Assembly: GCA_963970005.1 (NCBI GenBank)
Contig: CAXAMN010005336.1
Span: 237,493 to 301,492 of the forward strand
Reading direction: 5' to 3'
DNA length: 64,000 nt
DNA from: Durusdinium trenchii
Lineage: Eukaryota > Sar > Dinophyceae > Suessiales > Symbiodiniaceae
Each line of letters begins with the position of its first letter. Within the stretch, counting starts at the first letter, position 1. The notes below the pieces were generated by a model. The model saw only the letters and a program-made list of their open reading frames with translations, did no database searches and was not told where the DNA came from. Below are positions 11,603-22,077 of this stretch, piece after piece. The position numbers and the translations under genes are program-made.

Positions 11603-12621
11603 GGAGAGTGGACAAAGAGGAGCTGGAAGTGGTGAAGTGGATATGGCTGTCAGTCGAAAAGAATGGAAAGAGATAGTAGAATACAGACTGGGGAAGGTTG
11701 GGTATGGTGTGTTGGTCTATGTTTTACGTTTTAAGTGAGTTGACTGATTAGATATCCCCTTGTTCTCATGTAAGCTTGGAATGTAGCAACAGCTGGCCAC
11801 TTCAAATGGCGCCAAACTGCTAACCTCTGTGGTAGGATGCAACGTGGAATGTCATAAGTACAAAATAGTTGAATAATTGTATGAGATGACACATATGAAT
11901 ACATGTGACTGGTACAGCAAGGAGATTGTAGAAATTCAAGACGATGGTCCATGTCCACGTCATTTTCCGGACGCTTGCACAGCCCGTGCAGGGCGACGCA
12001 GTGTTGCACAGTGGCCCGACGAAGCACGAGTTGGATTGAAATCCGTACATAGAGGGTGCACCCCGTCTACGGCCCATTGAGCATATCAACAATCAATCAC
12101 AGCCTATGGCTCAAGGCATCTGAGCCAAAGATCACTAGAATGTACTTGAAATTGAGTGGTACCTTTCCTGGCAAAGGCAGGTGGCAAGTTTCACGATTAG
12201 GGCGGATGCACCTTTGTTATTAAGGGCCTGCGAGAGAACCGGATTGAAGAGAGCACTCCCTATGTGGTAGGGTTGGGGGCAGGGGCGTCGGAGACAAAAG
12301 GTTCTGACTTCCGTAGCAAGGTCTAGTTGCTGGACTGAAAAGGGCACCCCACATGGGGCGCATGATGCCATCTGTTCAGGCATCTGCGAGAGAACCGAAC
12401 GGAAGAGGCCACACCCTATCTGGTGGGAGTTCACGTGGCTTGGGGGGTTAGGGCAGGAGAGAGACGCGATTGCACTGGGCAAGCGTTGGAGAATAGCTTA
12501 GGGGTGTCCTTTTTTGTCCGTAGCAAGGTCGAGTTGCTGGACTGGCAAGCTCACCCCACATGGGGTGCATGATGCCATGTGTTGAAGGCCTGCGAGAGAA
12601 CCCGACTGAAGAGGGCACTCC

Positions 12622-12678
12622 GGGGTGCCCTTTTTTATCCGTAGCAAGATCTAGTTGCTGGACTGAAAAGGGCACCCC
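12622..12678. repeat. 13-bp inverted repeat (hairpin 3)
   Basis: GGGGTGCCCTTTT at 12622-12634 pairs perfectly with AAAAGGGCACCCC at 12666-12678. The 31-base loop holds the GTAGCAAG...TTGCTG part of the direct repeat. Confidence 0.85.
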
Positions 12679-12864
12679 ACATGGGGCGCATGATGCCATC
12701 TGTTCAGGGCCTGCGAGAGAACGGAACTGAAGAGCTTTTGTCCGTGGCAAGGTCGAGTTGCTGGACTGTCAAGCTCACCCGAAATGGGGCGCAGGATGCC
12801 ATCTCTATGTGGTGGGGTTGGGGGCAGGAGAGAGAAGCGATTGCAGCGGGCTCTGAATAGCGTA

Positions 12865-12921
12865 GGGGTGCCCTTTTTTGCCCGTAGCAAGGTCTAGTTG
12901 CTGGACTGAAAAGGGCACCCC
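12865..12921. repeat. 13-bp inverted repeat (hairpin 4)
   Basis: The same arms as hairpin 3 at 12865-12877 and 12909-12921, with an almost identical 31-base loop. Hairpins 3 and 4 are two copies of one foldback unit. Confidence 0.85.
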
Positions 12922-12970
12922 ACATGGGGTGCATGATGCTATTTGTTCAGGGCCTGCGAGGGAACCGGAC

Positions 12971-13111
12971 TGAAGAGGGCACTCCCCATGTGGTGGGAGT
13001 TCACGTCGAATCGGGGGTTGTTGAAGGCACGAGAGAGGAGATGGCAGCGAGCAAGCGTTGGAGGCGGAGCCATTCACGTGAACTCCGACCGCATACGGGG
13101 TGCCCTCTTCA
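12971..13111. repeat. 35-bp imperfect inverted repeat
   Basis: The arm at 12971-13005 (starting TGAAGAGGGCACTCCCCATG) and the arm at 13077-13111 are reverse complements at about 30 of 35 positions, with a 71-base spacer. This may be a foldback or MITE-like end belonging to the same repeat cluster. Confidence 0.75.
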
Positions 13112-14109
13112 GGCCGACAGCAACGCCAGTTCTCTTTCCATGGCCTCCTGAGCCCCTCGTGATGCTGATGATGCACTCTTCGCCGTCAATTACATCACCG
13201 GCATCATATCACCCCTCAAGCCACTCATTTTTCACTACCAAGTGGCCCGCCTCTTTTTGTCGCTCTCCCACACCAGGCTCTGGGTTCACCTCTCCAAAAA
13301 GTAGAAACCACGCAACCACCCCCCCCCACATCCCCTTTACTTACTTCGTTCGCTCCAACAACCTCAATCAAGCCCAGCCTACCGGCTGGCTTTCGTGATA
13401 TATATATATATAAAATATATATCCTCTCACGCGTCATAGTCTCTAGACATGTCTGGATCAAACAAAGTCAGCTTCTTTTCCGGACATGGAAGAACCCTTC
13501 CAAAGATATTTATATATATATATACACAGTGTGAATTTTGTGAATCCTGTCTGCCAGGTTCTCCATGACATGTCCGTCTGTTCGAACACTATCGATCCGC
13601 ATGCTTCCATTCGGCCCGAGAGTCAGGGGGCTTAGGCNNNNNNNNNNAAAAACAGTTTCCGCGCCAGGGGCGCCCTTTGCTTGTTGTGTGAGCTTGGGAT
13701 CCGGGAATCCCTGACACTGCTACCAGTGTGGTATCACTCCGATTCCACAACACAGTAATAGTTATATTGTGGAGTATGGCTCTTTATCGAGTCAGCGCTT
13801 GAATATTTGTTTCCCAGGTCCTCGTTGCGAGTGTCCCTCAGGCAGCTCGCACAGTTTAACGCGTTTCATAACCCATAGCAATCGGCACTCCATATCTCTC
13901 CTATGGTTTCACTAGCTGTTGAATGGTTTTTGTTCAACTCGCTCGTCGTGCAAAGCCCTTCTGGAATAAGCTGCCGAGGAAAGAACCGAGGAGCCGCTGA
14001 ATTCAAGCTTGCCTCAAAAGATCTCAAAGGCGCAGCATTTGAGAAGGGCGCCAGTTCACGATAGTTGAGCTTGAATTCGCAAGAACATATGCAGCTGTAA
14101 AAAGGAATT
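13112..14109. other. Non-coding stretch with an assembly gap
   Basis: Holds TA microsatellites near 13400 and 13515 and the N run at 13638-13647. No gene was recognised. Confidence 0.5.
13638..13647. other. Assembly gap (10 N)
   Basis: Ten Ns of presumably arbitrary length. Sequence on the two sides may not be contiguous. Confidence 0.99.
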
Positions 14110-15340
14110 GAACCAAGACACTCCAGAAACTCCAGAAACAGAGTGGACACTTTGAGCTGTAGCCGTTCCTTTCTTGGCATCATCAGGCCGTGAAGTATCG
14201 GTGGCTTCTTCTGCCTGCCGAATTCAGTCCGCAATGTTTGTTGCGACAAAAAGTAAGTTGTCTCACTGTGGACAAACGCTGTCAGCGTCACTTGAGGCTT
14301 CATCTCTTGCCGCTCTTTCTTTGACTGCCGCCTTGGCATTCCGACTCTGCCCGCACACAACCACACCTCATACTTAAGAATTGGGAAACTGTTGATACAA
14401 AAATCATCCACGCTCTTTATCTGAAGAACACACAACTCCAATTCCTGGACGGCGGGCATACTGAAGTAGTTGCGTGAACAACTATGATCAACTATACATA
14501 GGGCAACAATGCGTCTTGCCCTCGGCGGCTTCCTTCGCATGCATATGGTCTTACCGGGGGTGACTATGTGCGCCAAGGCACTCATTTGATTTTCGCTCCA
14601 GAGGCCTCTGCTTCACTTGGGCAACTTCAAAATAATCATCCATTCCTTCACTGTCATCATCCTGCAAGTCGAAAGCATTTGGAAGCACACATAACTGTTT
14701 CGTCGAAGAAGCTTCTCCAATGCAGGCTTTGTCGTCTTATGATCTCCGAACAGCATCTTGCCTCTTTTGCCGCTGCTTCTGCAGCACGCCGGGCCTTGCA
14801 TGGGGGTTGGTTTTTGTTTTATGAGCCATCCAATTCAAATCTTGACGCATTCAGGAATGCCCTACAATGTTCTACAGCGCCCGACATGCAAAGTTACCAC
14901 TACACTTGCTGCTTTGTAGTCTCAATTCCTTTCCCACCTCCCGTTGTCGCTTACGTTGCTGCCGTCGCAATTGTGAAGGGGTCAACGTTTGACGCAGCGA
15001 TTTCACCTGAGACTAGCTTAAACCAGGAACGCCAAGATGTTCACCCGTAACTCGAAGCAAAGCTCCAAAAGAATATATGCTCTGTGCCTGCGTAGGCTGC
15101 TCCCCACTGTCCTCACATATCGGCACGGCTGGCCCCCCAAACTGTCGCAAAGTGGGGAACTGAGCGTCCTTGGTTTCGTCTTTGTCCTCAATATATGACG
15201 TGAAATCAAACTCGACCACTTCAATAAAGTGAAATCAAACTGGACCACTTCAAGCTCATTCTGGAAAACGAAAACGGACTTGTTCGTTGCGACAGCCTGC
15301 TTGTCTTTCCCCCTCTTCTCAACTTCTCTGTCCTGGGTTT
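14110..15340 (-). pseudogene. Candidate multi-exon host gene, function unknown
   Basis: Several minus-strand blocks have protein-like composition. Block 1 (about 15325-15010) reads E-V-E-K-R-G-K-D-K-Q-A-V-A and later G-G-P-A-V-P-I-C-E-D-S-G and S-F-G-A-L-L-R-V-T-G-E-H. Block 2 (about 14800-14556) has A-R-R-A-A-E-A-A-A-K-E-A and then an acidic run, L-Q-D-D-D-S-E-G-M-D-D-Y-F-E, ending at a good donor, CCG|GTAAGA (GT at 14554-14553). Block 3 (14346-14267) reads N-A-K-A-A-V-K-E-R-A-A-R-D-E-A. Block 4 (from 14214) reads A-E-E-A-T-D-T-S-R-P-D-D-A-K-K-G. Blocks 3 and 4 join in frame across an intron of about 51 bases with a CAG repeat at both ends. Block 1 is broken by a 29-bp tandem duplication and block 2 changes frame, so this may be a decayed copy. 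No family was recognised. Confidence 0.35.
15200..15253. repeat. 29-bp offset tandem duplication
   Basis: GTGAAATCAAACTSGACCAC (S = C or G) followed by TTCA occurs at 15200-15223 and 15229-15252. The offset of 29 is not a multiple of three and shifts the reading frame of the candidate exon it lies in. Confidence 0.8.
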
Positions 15341-15344
15341 GACA

Positions 15345-16420
15345 ACTGCAAGGGACATGAGCCTTCCATGCGCTTTCGCATCGATGCGAGGATCAAAGTG
15401 GAGAAACAACTGCAGCAATGGTGGATTAACGATTGCGGATTACCGTCTGAATTGTGTGGCCCAGTGCGACCAAACGATGCCGGAAATATCCTTGGTTTCT
15501 CAGATCAGAATTCTGAACGAAGTGAGGAAGGGTGCTGCTCGCCTTCAATTTTCTGGCGCGGAGGTTGCACAGAGATGTATAAATCATCCAAAGGCAAGGA
15601 TACGGAGAAAACACTGCAACTTGAATTCATCAGAGCGGGCGCGTCAAAGGCGGCATTTGATTTGGTTTTTCCATCTCACCTGTCTGTTAAAAGGTTGCTA
15701 GTGTTTGTGTTGATGTAGGCCTAACAGCATGAGGTTTCATGTTTAATGTTATTTTGTTGGATCGTTAGAGGTTCGCAAACGCTATTGCTTGCAACACTTC
15801 GGACCCTCGCAGCTCGACGTTACCTGCCCTTGTCTCGAGGTTGTCTACTTTGGACATATATACCCCCCAGGACCGCTGTTTTGAGTGATTGATGCCAAAT
15901 CCGGTTTTTATATTTTGAGGGATTTCAATCAAAACCCTATTACACAATATTACACATAAATACTGTACTTGAAAAAGGAAACACGCACGCACACACACCT
16001 TGACAAGGTTTCATTCAGTGAAAGAATCCACGAGGAAATGAATGCAAGCACGGTAAGTGTGCTGAGTCAGTCGACTTGCTTGAAGGTGTTTGAACAAAGC
16101 GGTTTGAATCTCGCACACTCAACTGCGAAGCTGCTGCAGATCGGCGGCAAATTGGTTTGGGAGAGTCTCATGAAAACTACCATGGAAACAAAAAATAGCA
16201 TGAAAAAGTGCTGTGGTGTCACGATGCAGGTACGTCAGCAAGCGTCCTTGCTGATATCCTAGGGTCGTATGAGGAGTTTCGTTGGATGGAGCTTCATACG
16301 CCCTCTCCATCCCCCTGCTGTGAGAATGGGTTTGAAAAAGTGGAAGGAAAGTAGGCCCTTAGGAACAGGGCGTGACACACACAAATTGCCGCATTGCGGC
16401 GCGCTCTGGCATCGGTTTTT
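15345..16420. other. Gene-poor spacer
   Basis: No recognised gene. Short frames on both strands lack support. A short AC-rich run lies near 15985-16000. Confidence 0.5.
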
Positions 16421-16425
16421 CTCTT

Positions 16426-17130
16426 TCAAAAAATCGTTTGCCGCAGCCGGGTGCCCCTTGGCCAGGTATAGAGGTCGATGAGATTGTGGACTGCTGTGGT
16501 GGCTGCGGTGGCGGGGTAGGTGTACTTGTGAATGGTGCGGATTCTGGATGCCAGGCTGGAAAGGCACAATCGATGGCTGCCGGTGGAAGCAGCACCTCGA
16601 ATCTTCCAAGGCTGGGAAGGCTGTATGTAGGTGATTGTGCGGGAAGGGAGGTCGATGTTGAAGCCTAGGAGGTGGTAGTCCTCCACCGGTTCAAGTTCCA
16701 CTGGATCCCCAAAGAAATCGGGGTGGATGAGGGTTTGAATGGCGGGACGAATTGTTCGTTATGAGTGATAAAACGGTTGTCCGCGTAGCTAAGTGAAATG
16801 GAGGTGGGTGTGGTTGAGGAGGTCGTTGCGCAGTTGGTTCCCGTGCTCAATAAGTGTAATGGCTACGTTGCATAGGGCCGGTGAGGGTTGGGATCCAATC
16901 CCCGCTCCACGAATTTGTTGGTAAGTGTTGGATGGTATTGGTGAAAGTGGTGCCAGAGTTGTGGGATTGAGAGTTGGTCTTGGTGTTGGGTGGGGGTTGA
17001 GGTGTTGAAGGATGATGTCAAAAGCTCGGATGGTTACCTGGAAGAGGTTGCCTGCCAAAGAATGGTAGCATGAAATGATAGTGCAACTGTTTTCTCCTTG
17101 AGATGGACGATGCTGTAGCGGAAGCCCCAT
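16426..17130 (-). pseudogene. Reverse transcriptase core, motif A missing, Y-A-D-N motif
   Basis: A segment ending C-Y-H-S-L-A-G-N-L-F-Q-V-T-I-R-A leads directly to the motif B-like G-A-G-I-G-S-Q-P-S-P-A-L. The roughly 100 residues that should hold the motif A aspartate are not there, which suggests an internal deletion around 16980-16915. Motif C-like S-Y-A-D-N-R-F follows after a frame change near 16790, with Asn where most RTs have the second Asp. The end reads D-Y-H-L-L-G-F-N-I-D-L-P and R-T-I-T-Y-I-Q-P (about 16680-16630), then a C-terminal region to 16426. The copy cannot be active. Confidence 0.55.
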
Positions 17131-17229
17131 TTGTATCGTGTGCGCAGGGTTGCTGAAACGGTTGCCTGGAGGTGGTCACTGAGGTTGCCTGGTGAGGTGG
17201 GGCATTGGCTGGAAAAGCTCCCGCGATTG

Positions 17230-18611
17230 CTAGGTGGCAAGGGCGCTATTGCTGAGGACAAAAAATGCGGAGTTGTTGAGTTCATGATCCGCATGGTGGA
17301 GGACTACCTGGTCGCCCAAGTGTTCTTGGAGTTGGCGGAGCAATCTGGCTGTGAAATGAGGCTGGTTGTGGAGGCGTTGTAAATGGTGTTGCCATTGCTG
17401 TTCTAGGAAAGTGTCGGCTTGTTGAGGGAGCATGTGTGCGTAGCCATCGCTGCAGTGCTTTGTGGAAGGTGGTGAAGTATTGGTTTTTGGTAGGGTAGTA
17501 CGTGCTGTTCATGCTGGGATCGAGAAAGATGTGGAGATGGGCGGGGAGGGTAAGGTCGGAAAGAGTGAGGATGTAGTGTCCGTCGGTCGTGGGGTGGTCA
17601 GGATTGGTCAAGAGTGGTCGGAGCTGGGCGCATGCACATGGCAGGGCGGCGGCGTCTGCTGGTGGAATACTGAGTTCTTCCCATTTTTGATGGTTGTGCA
17701 ATTTGCTGCGTAGGGTGCAATGAGCAGCTTCGCGCAGTTTGCAAGTGGGAAGATGGAAGGGAATGGCATGAGTGATGTATTGTCGTAGCGGGGATTTGAG
17801 CCTTTGCTGAGTGTTGTAGTTGAAGTTGGTGTGCGCGAGGAAGGGAAGGGTGAGCGGGGCATTGGTGCGAGGCGGAGTCAGGTTGCGGTAGAGCATGGCT
17901 TTGGTAATAATCTGGAGTGCCTTGGTGCGGCCAGGCTCTTCAAGGTTAGAGGCCATACGGCGAATGGCATAGAGCTCCAGGTCGGTGCGGCGGCCGCTGC
18001 GCAGCTGTTTCGCTGCTTCAAGGGAATCTTCAAGGGAGTGAGGGCGTGGTGTTTGGATGAGGTGAAAAGGTGGGCGCTTGGCGTTTGCCAGCCTTGGGCT
18101 TTGAGCTTAAGGTGGTGGGAAATGAAGGGCCAGTTCAAAGGTGGCATCCACTTGGAGATGTGGTTGCGTTCATGGATCCATGCTTGGTCGTTGTCGTGGA
18201 GGAGAGTTGGATGGTGGTGGTTCTGCTGAGATGGGGATGTTGTTTTAGAATTGCTTAAGCTTGGCTCTGCGGTTGTGCTCGCGATGGGGGATGCCAATGG
18301 CAGTGGTGCCATTCAATGTAAAATGGCCATGTTGGTGGTAGGTACGTTGTGAGAGGTGGAGGTTGACTTGGAGTTTGATACACACGGAAATGGGTGCGAG
18401 AAAGTGGTGGAAGTGGTAGGTGCGTGGGAGCACATTGAGATGGCGAAAGCGCTCCTTCGCCATTGTTGAGAGCGTTGTGTGGTGGAGGGGTATGCAAAGA
18501 GTAGTGTGAACATCTCAGGCCTGTGGCGAAAATTGCGTCGGCTCGCTCGATGTAGGTGGCTTTGTAGATAAGGGTTGAGAGGGCTCTGTGGAGCCGAAAA
18601 GGGTGGAGCAT
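17230..18611 (-). pseudogene. Middle region of the same retroelement protein
   Basis: Fragments in several frames follow each other: A-L-S-T-L-I-Y-K-A-T-Y-I-E-R-A (about 18590), V-L-P-R-T-Y-H-F-H-H-F-L-A-P (about 18430), W-I-H-E-R-N-H-I-S-K-W-M (about 18180), L-P-F-L-A-H-T-N-F-N-Y-N (about 17840), N-S-T-Y-Y-P-T-K-N-Q-Y-F-T (about 17510), and F-L-E-Q-Q-W-Q-H-H-L-Q-R-L (about 17405), which then reads V-L-H-H-A-D-H-E. The strong His, Gln and aromatic content is typical of the family. The region precedes the RT motifs and probably covers the RT N-terminal extension and fingers. Confidence 0.45.
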
Positions 18612-18615
18612 GTTG

Positions 18616-19290
18616 TCATGGTGGGGCGATGTCTGTGCTGTGGCGCTGAGTCAGCACGCAAGGGCTGCGCCAACGGCGACAAGATTTCGCAGTGTCTTCA
18701 ACGGGGCGCGGTTGAGTTTGGCAAGTAGCTGCTTCTTTCAGCTGGTTGCAGGCGGACTTTTGGAGGATCCGGAGGATATCCTGTGCTGAGGCCTGTATGG
18801 CTTCGCCAAAGGCCGTGATCCACTTGTTGATAGCTTGGATGGACCAGGCCTCGGGGACGTCGCCTTTGAGGGCTGGGTGGCTGGGTTGGAGAATGTCTTC
18901 CAACGTGGGGGGGCTGCCGCAGTGCCGGGGGCGTCAGTGGGCAGAGGGAGTGTGGAGGAGCGGGGTGTATGAGTTCGCTTTGCTTCTTTGCGCGGAGTAA
19001 GGGCGAGGGCGTGTGAGGCCAATTTGTCCCTGGCACGTTGTAGCTCCTCGTTTTCCGCTTGGTGTTCGTAGGGCCGAGCCTTCTGCTGCCGCAGGCGCGT
19101 GAACGATGAGGCGGGCGACGAGGAGGTCGACCAACGGCGCCATGAAAGCACGGGCCTGGGTGGTCTTGCTGGGGATATCAGTGCCCTTGGTACGGTGAAG
19201 TGCCTCGGTGGCGCCGTCGAAGTCAAGACGCTTCTCGCGGATTTCCTGCAGGAGGTGAGTGACAAATTACCGATTCTGCAATCTGTATTG
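18616..19290 (-). pseudogene. N-terminal region of the 16.4-19.3 kb retroelement protein
   Basis: Coding sense runs from about 19260 (E-I-R-E-K-R-L-D-F-D-G-A) through a hydrophobic stretch (A-P-L-V-D-L-L-V-A-R-L-I-V). It shifts frame near 19090 into E-H-Q-A-E-N-E-E-L-Q-R-A-R-D-K-L, a short helical charged segment, and shifts again near 18905 into L-Q-P-S-H-P-A-L-K-G-D-V-P-E-A-W and A-I-N-K-W-I-T-A-F-G-E-A-I. No catalytic domain was recognised here. The region may be a Gag-like or structural N-terminus, but that is a guess. Confidence 0.45.
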
Positions 19291-19546
19291 CCTGTTCCCT
19301 TTCATGTTCCACTTTGTTCGTTTGCTCTCTGTTCCCTGGGTTGAGTTTTCTTGACAATGGTCCTTCTGTGGGAATTGCTCCCTGGTTGGCTGCTTGTATC
19401 ATCACACGATGGCCATGATATTGTGCTGCGGTTGATCTCCAAGCTCCTTCTGGCTAAGTAGTTTCCTGCGTTTAGCCCTCCCAACATATCATAGCTGATT
19501 ATAGCGAGGGTATTTGGCGCTTGTTCTACAAAGCCTCGATTGAGAA

Positions 19547-19789
19547 TCAATCCACTGCCAATTCTCCTGGCATAGTCTCTGAGATTGTCCACCCTGCGTC
19601 CATCTTCTTCACTCTGCCTCTCAGAGTTTCCATCATCAATGGATAGCGTTCTTCAACATGCTTGTAAAGTCTCCACATTGCAAAGGTCATTGCTGCAAAA
19701 CCAATGACAATGATCATGACGATTGTGATTTCCCAGTTTCTCTTGCAATCTTTCACTTCCAATCTGCACTGTTCAGTCTCTCTTGGAAA
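19547..19789 (-). pseudogene. Membrane-segment tail after element 1 RNase H
   Basis: The frame of the RNase H end continues past a single TGA (19792-19790) into a stretch with a strong predicted transmembrane helix, I-T-I-V-M-I-I-V-I-G-F-A-A-M-T-F, followed by basic residues and a helical tail that stops at 19547. A weaker hydrophobic segment (A-K-M-I-V-R-I-V-A-L) lies just before the TGA. This looks like a C-terminal membrane anchor of pol or a small envelope-position protein. No family was recognised. Confidence 0.45.
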
Positions 19790-19792
19790 TCA

Positions 19793-20415
19793 ACTTGCGT
19801 CTGTAACCAGTGGCCGCAAGCCCTCCAATGCTACAATCCTGACAATCATCTTGGCAATTTTGTTGACCTTGCCTGCAAACTTCGTTTTCTCTTCATAGGC
19901 CCATCTCTCAAGCTCTCCAACTCTTGTTTGCTCTTCATTGTGCCAAAAGCCAAAAAGGTTCAACAAGAGCCTGATTCTTTCGCCTCCTAACGGCTTTGTA
20001 TTGATGTCTGCTATGTTGCTGTCTGTTGGTACTTGTACCATTGAAGCCTTTCCTGTTCTGAACCCACAGCAAATGTCCATCTAAGTGTCTCACTTTTCCA
20101 TCTCCTCTTTTCATCACAGGCTGGCGCGCACTTGGCGAATGGGTGAAAATGTAATGGTCCAGTCCAAAGCGCAAACTCAAGAATTGAGCGAATGTAGATT
20201 CCATCTGACGCTGGAGACACCATTGCACGCAACTCTGCTTCACATGAAGATAAGCTAATGATCTTCTGTGTCCGGCTGCAGTTGAACAATGGGCACTTGT
20301 TCATTGCATGGAACGCTCCTGACGTTGACTTTCTGTGGCTTTTGCTCCCACTCCAGTCTGAATCTGAGAATGTTTCCAAACACCAACACCAATAGCTCTC
20401 CCCGTTCTTCCACAA
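19793..20415 (-). pseudogene. Element 1 RNase H domain
   Basis: The classic copia RNase H pattern is present: F-S-D-S-D-W-S-G-S-K-S-H-R-K-S-T-S-G (about 20370), S-R-T-Q-K-I-I-S-L-S-S-C-E-A-E-L (about 20270), and N-I-A-D-I-N-T-K-P-L after a frame change (about 20010). It would degrade the RNA strand of the RNA-DNA hybrid during reverse transcription. Confidence 0.75.
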
Positions 20416-20439
20416 CTACTAGACAATAGTCCATAGTCC

Positions 20440-21262
20440 TCTTCAAGTATCCTAGGAATTTATTTCTTCAAGTTCTTGAAGCCATTTCCTCCACTGCAAG
20501 TGCTACATCATACCTCTCTTGACGTAGGTAGATTTCTGAATAGGCTAATCCTCTCGGGATCATTCAAGATCTCTGGCTTGTCTCCCACCTGGATGGAGTT
20601 GTCTGATGGTAGTTGTTGAAGTTTGATCTTGCCAATCTGCTCCTCATAGGCTTTCAACATCTGCTGGATGTAGTTGCCTGGTTGGGCCCATACTCCGCCA
20701 ACTTCTAATTTGTAATTTTTCTCAGGAACTTGAACTCATCACCAACCTTCTCTCAATTTTGCCCACACTGGTGTCAAACCTGTCTTGAATCTTTGGAATT
20801 GGAAGAAAGATTTCATTATTTCTTTGTTGTACATTGAACACAAGTCATCCACATGGATCAAAATGATACTCTTCTCACTTCTTCCTAGGCGTGGGCACTC
20901 AGCACTGAACTTGTAATGGGGTTGCTCGGTGAGGTACTCTGTGAAAAGTCAAACCACGTTTTAGTTCCAACTCTTTGTCCAGGTAAAGTTCTCTTCGCCA
21001 AGAATTCGTCTCCTCTCAAGTTCAGTTTCGAAGGTTTCTCCTGCGGAACTTGTAAGAAAGCATCTTTCACATCAAGGCATCCTAGCTTTTGACAAAATGC
21101 TCCTTCTCCCTCTCTGGCTTCCTCCTCCTCACTGACTCTCCGCAAGAATGTTGTGGGTAGAAGTTTCAGTACATGTCCTGAAGTTGCTGGTGGGAAAATG
21201 TCAGCTCTCTTCCCTTCAGCGAAGGCAAGTTCTCTTGCAACTGGCCTGATCTTCTCTTCCAC
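20440..21262 (-). pseudogene. Element 1 reverse transcriptase
   Basis: RT motif A is L-D-V-K-D-A-F-L-Q-V-P with its Asp at about 21073, preceded by A-T-S-G-H-V-L-K-L-L-P. L-P-G-Q-R-V-G-T-K-T-W-F follows. After a frame change, motif C reads I-L-I-H-V-D-D-L-C (about 20865-20840; His-Val-Asp-Asp for the usual YVDD). The downstream thumb region is damaged. Confidence 0.7.
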
Positions 21263-21340
21263 CTTTTGCTTGTTGCTCCATCTCCATGGTAATGAGTTTT
21301 CTTTCTCCAGTCATACACATTGCGCGTTGTCACCTTCTTG

Positions 21341-21709
21341 TCACTGTCTCTCTAGCACTTGCACCTTCTGACGTCTTTTCTCTTCAACCTCATCAGCTAC
21401 TCTGTCTATCCACTCTTCTGGATCTTCTTCTGGTTCATGTTCTCCATCACGCCATAAGCATTCATGTCCATTCAATTCACCTTCTTCTTCCTCACCCCCT
21501 TCTTCTTCCCAGTCTTCTTCATCAAATTCTTCTGCAACTGGGGATTGCTCTTCATCTGCATAGTAGAGATCTTCTCCTGCAACCTTCACCAAGTTGATCT
21601 TGAACCTCTTGCTTGAATCCTCTGCTGGCCGAAGTTTCTTCATAGGGCTTACTTCTTCAAGCAACTCAAATGCTTCCCTTGGTGTTGAAGTTGCTGATGA
21701 TGACCTCAA
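21341..21709 (-). pseudogene. Element 1 acidic linker between integrase and RT
   Basis: A 122-residue frame with a Glu-rich run (E-E-F-D-E-E-D-W-E-E-E) and then R-V-A-D-E-V-E-E-K-R-R-Q-K. Acidic linkers of this type separate integrase from RT in copia elements. It has no enzymatic motif. Confidence 0.55.
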
Positions 21710-22077
21710 TGAAGATTGTATAGGTGTATATAACTGGATTGGGTTGGCCTGCTGGCAATGATGTAGATGGGAACGCGTTCACCTTCTCAAGCGTCTCTCA
21801 TCTGCAAAGAGAACTTTCTGATTCTTACTTGGCGTTACTTCTCCATGCAAGTGGCTTCATTCCACCTCTCTTTTTTCATTGCTTCTACCGTGATTTCCAG
21901 CGGGGCTGGAATCGGTATTGGCTCTGGGAATAGCGCCTCTTCATTCTCTGAACCACTTCCTCCCTCAAGAGCTTTTGCCATAACTGCTTCTGCACCTTCG
22001 CCCTTGAATTTCAACATTGCACACTCTCGGGGAATGTCTGTTTGCGCTGCTGGCAGTGCTTCTGCTCTTCCTACTAG

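Larger units (their letters stand above)
12312..12953. repeat. Five spaced copies of a ~70-bp direct repeat
   Basis: A unit beginning GTAGCAAGGTCTAGTTGCTG and ending GATGCCATCTGTTCAGG occurs near 12312, 12518, 12640, 12745 (diverged) and 12884. Spacings are about 206, 122, 105 and 139 bases, so this is an irregular, rearranged array. Each copy is followed by a CTGCGAGAGAACC segment. Inside the unit, GCAA...TTGC can form a small nested stem. Confidence 0.75.
16426..19290 (-). mobile_element. Decayed retroelement with an unusual reverse transcriptase
   Basis: Nearly 3 kb of minus-strand protein-like sequence scattered over all three frames, in a consistent order from 19290 down to 16426. It matches from memory a large family of dinoflagellate hypothetical proteins of retroelement type. 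RT-like signatures near the 3' end are G-A-G-I-G-S-Q-P-S-P-A-L (motif B-like, about 16914-16865) and S-Y-A-D-N-R-F (motif C-like, about 16790). The motif order and the G-x-G-S-x-x-S-P pattern recall Penelope-like and telomerase-type RTs more than Ty1/copia, but this assignment is an inference. At least six frame changes and an apparent internal deletion show that the copy is dead. Confidence 0.55.

Noticed and set aside
13866-14585. 239-codon minus-strand open frame
   Set aside because: The better protein-like composition is in other minus frames broken by introns across the same interval; this frame appears to run through intron and exon in the wrong phase.
16372-18260. Several plus-strand open frames rich in Gly, Val and Trp
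   Set aside because: They are antisense shadows of the decayed minus-strand retroelement, whose fragments match a family plan.
19250-19540. 3' LTR of element 1 (TGTTGGGAGGGC-like start on the minus strand)
   Set aside because: It looks LTR-like at its first bases, but no second copy exists above 25520, so it could not be supported.
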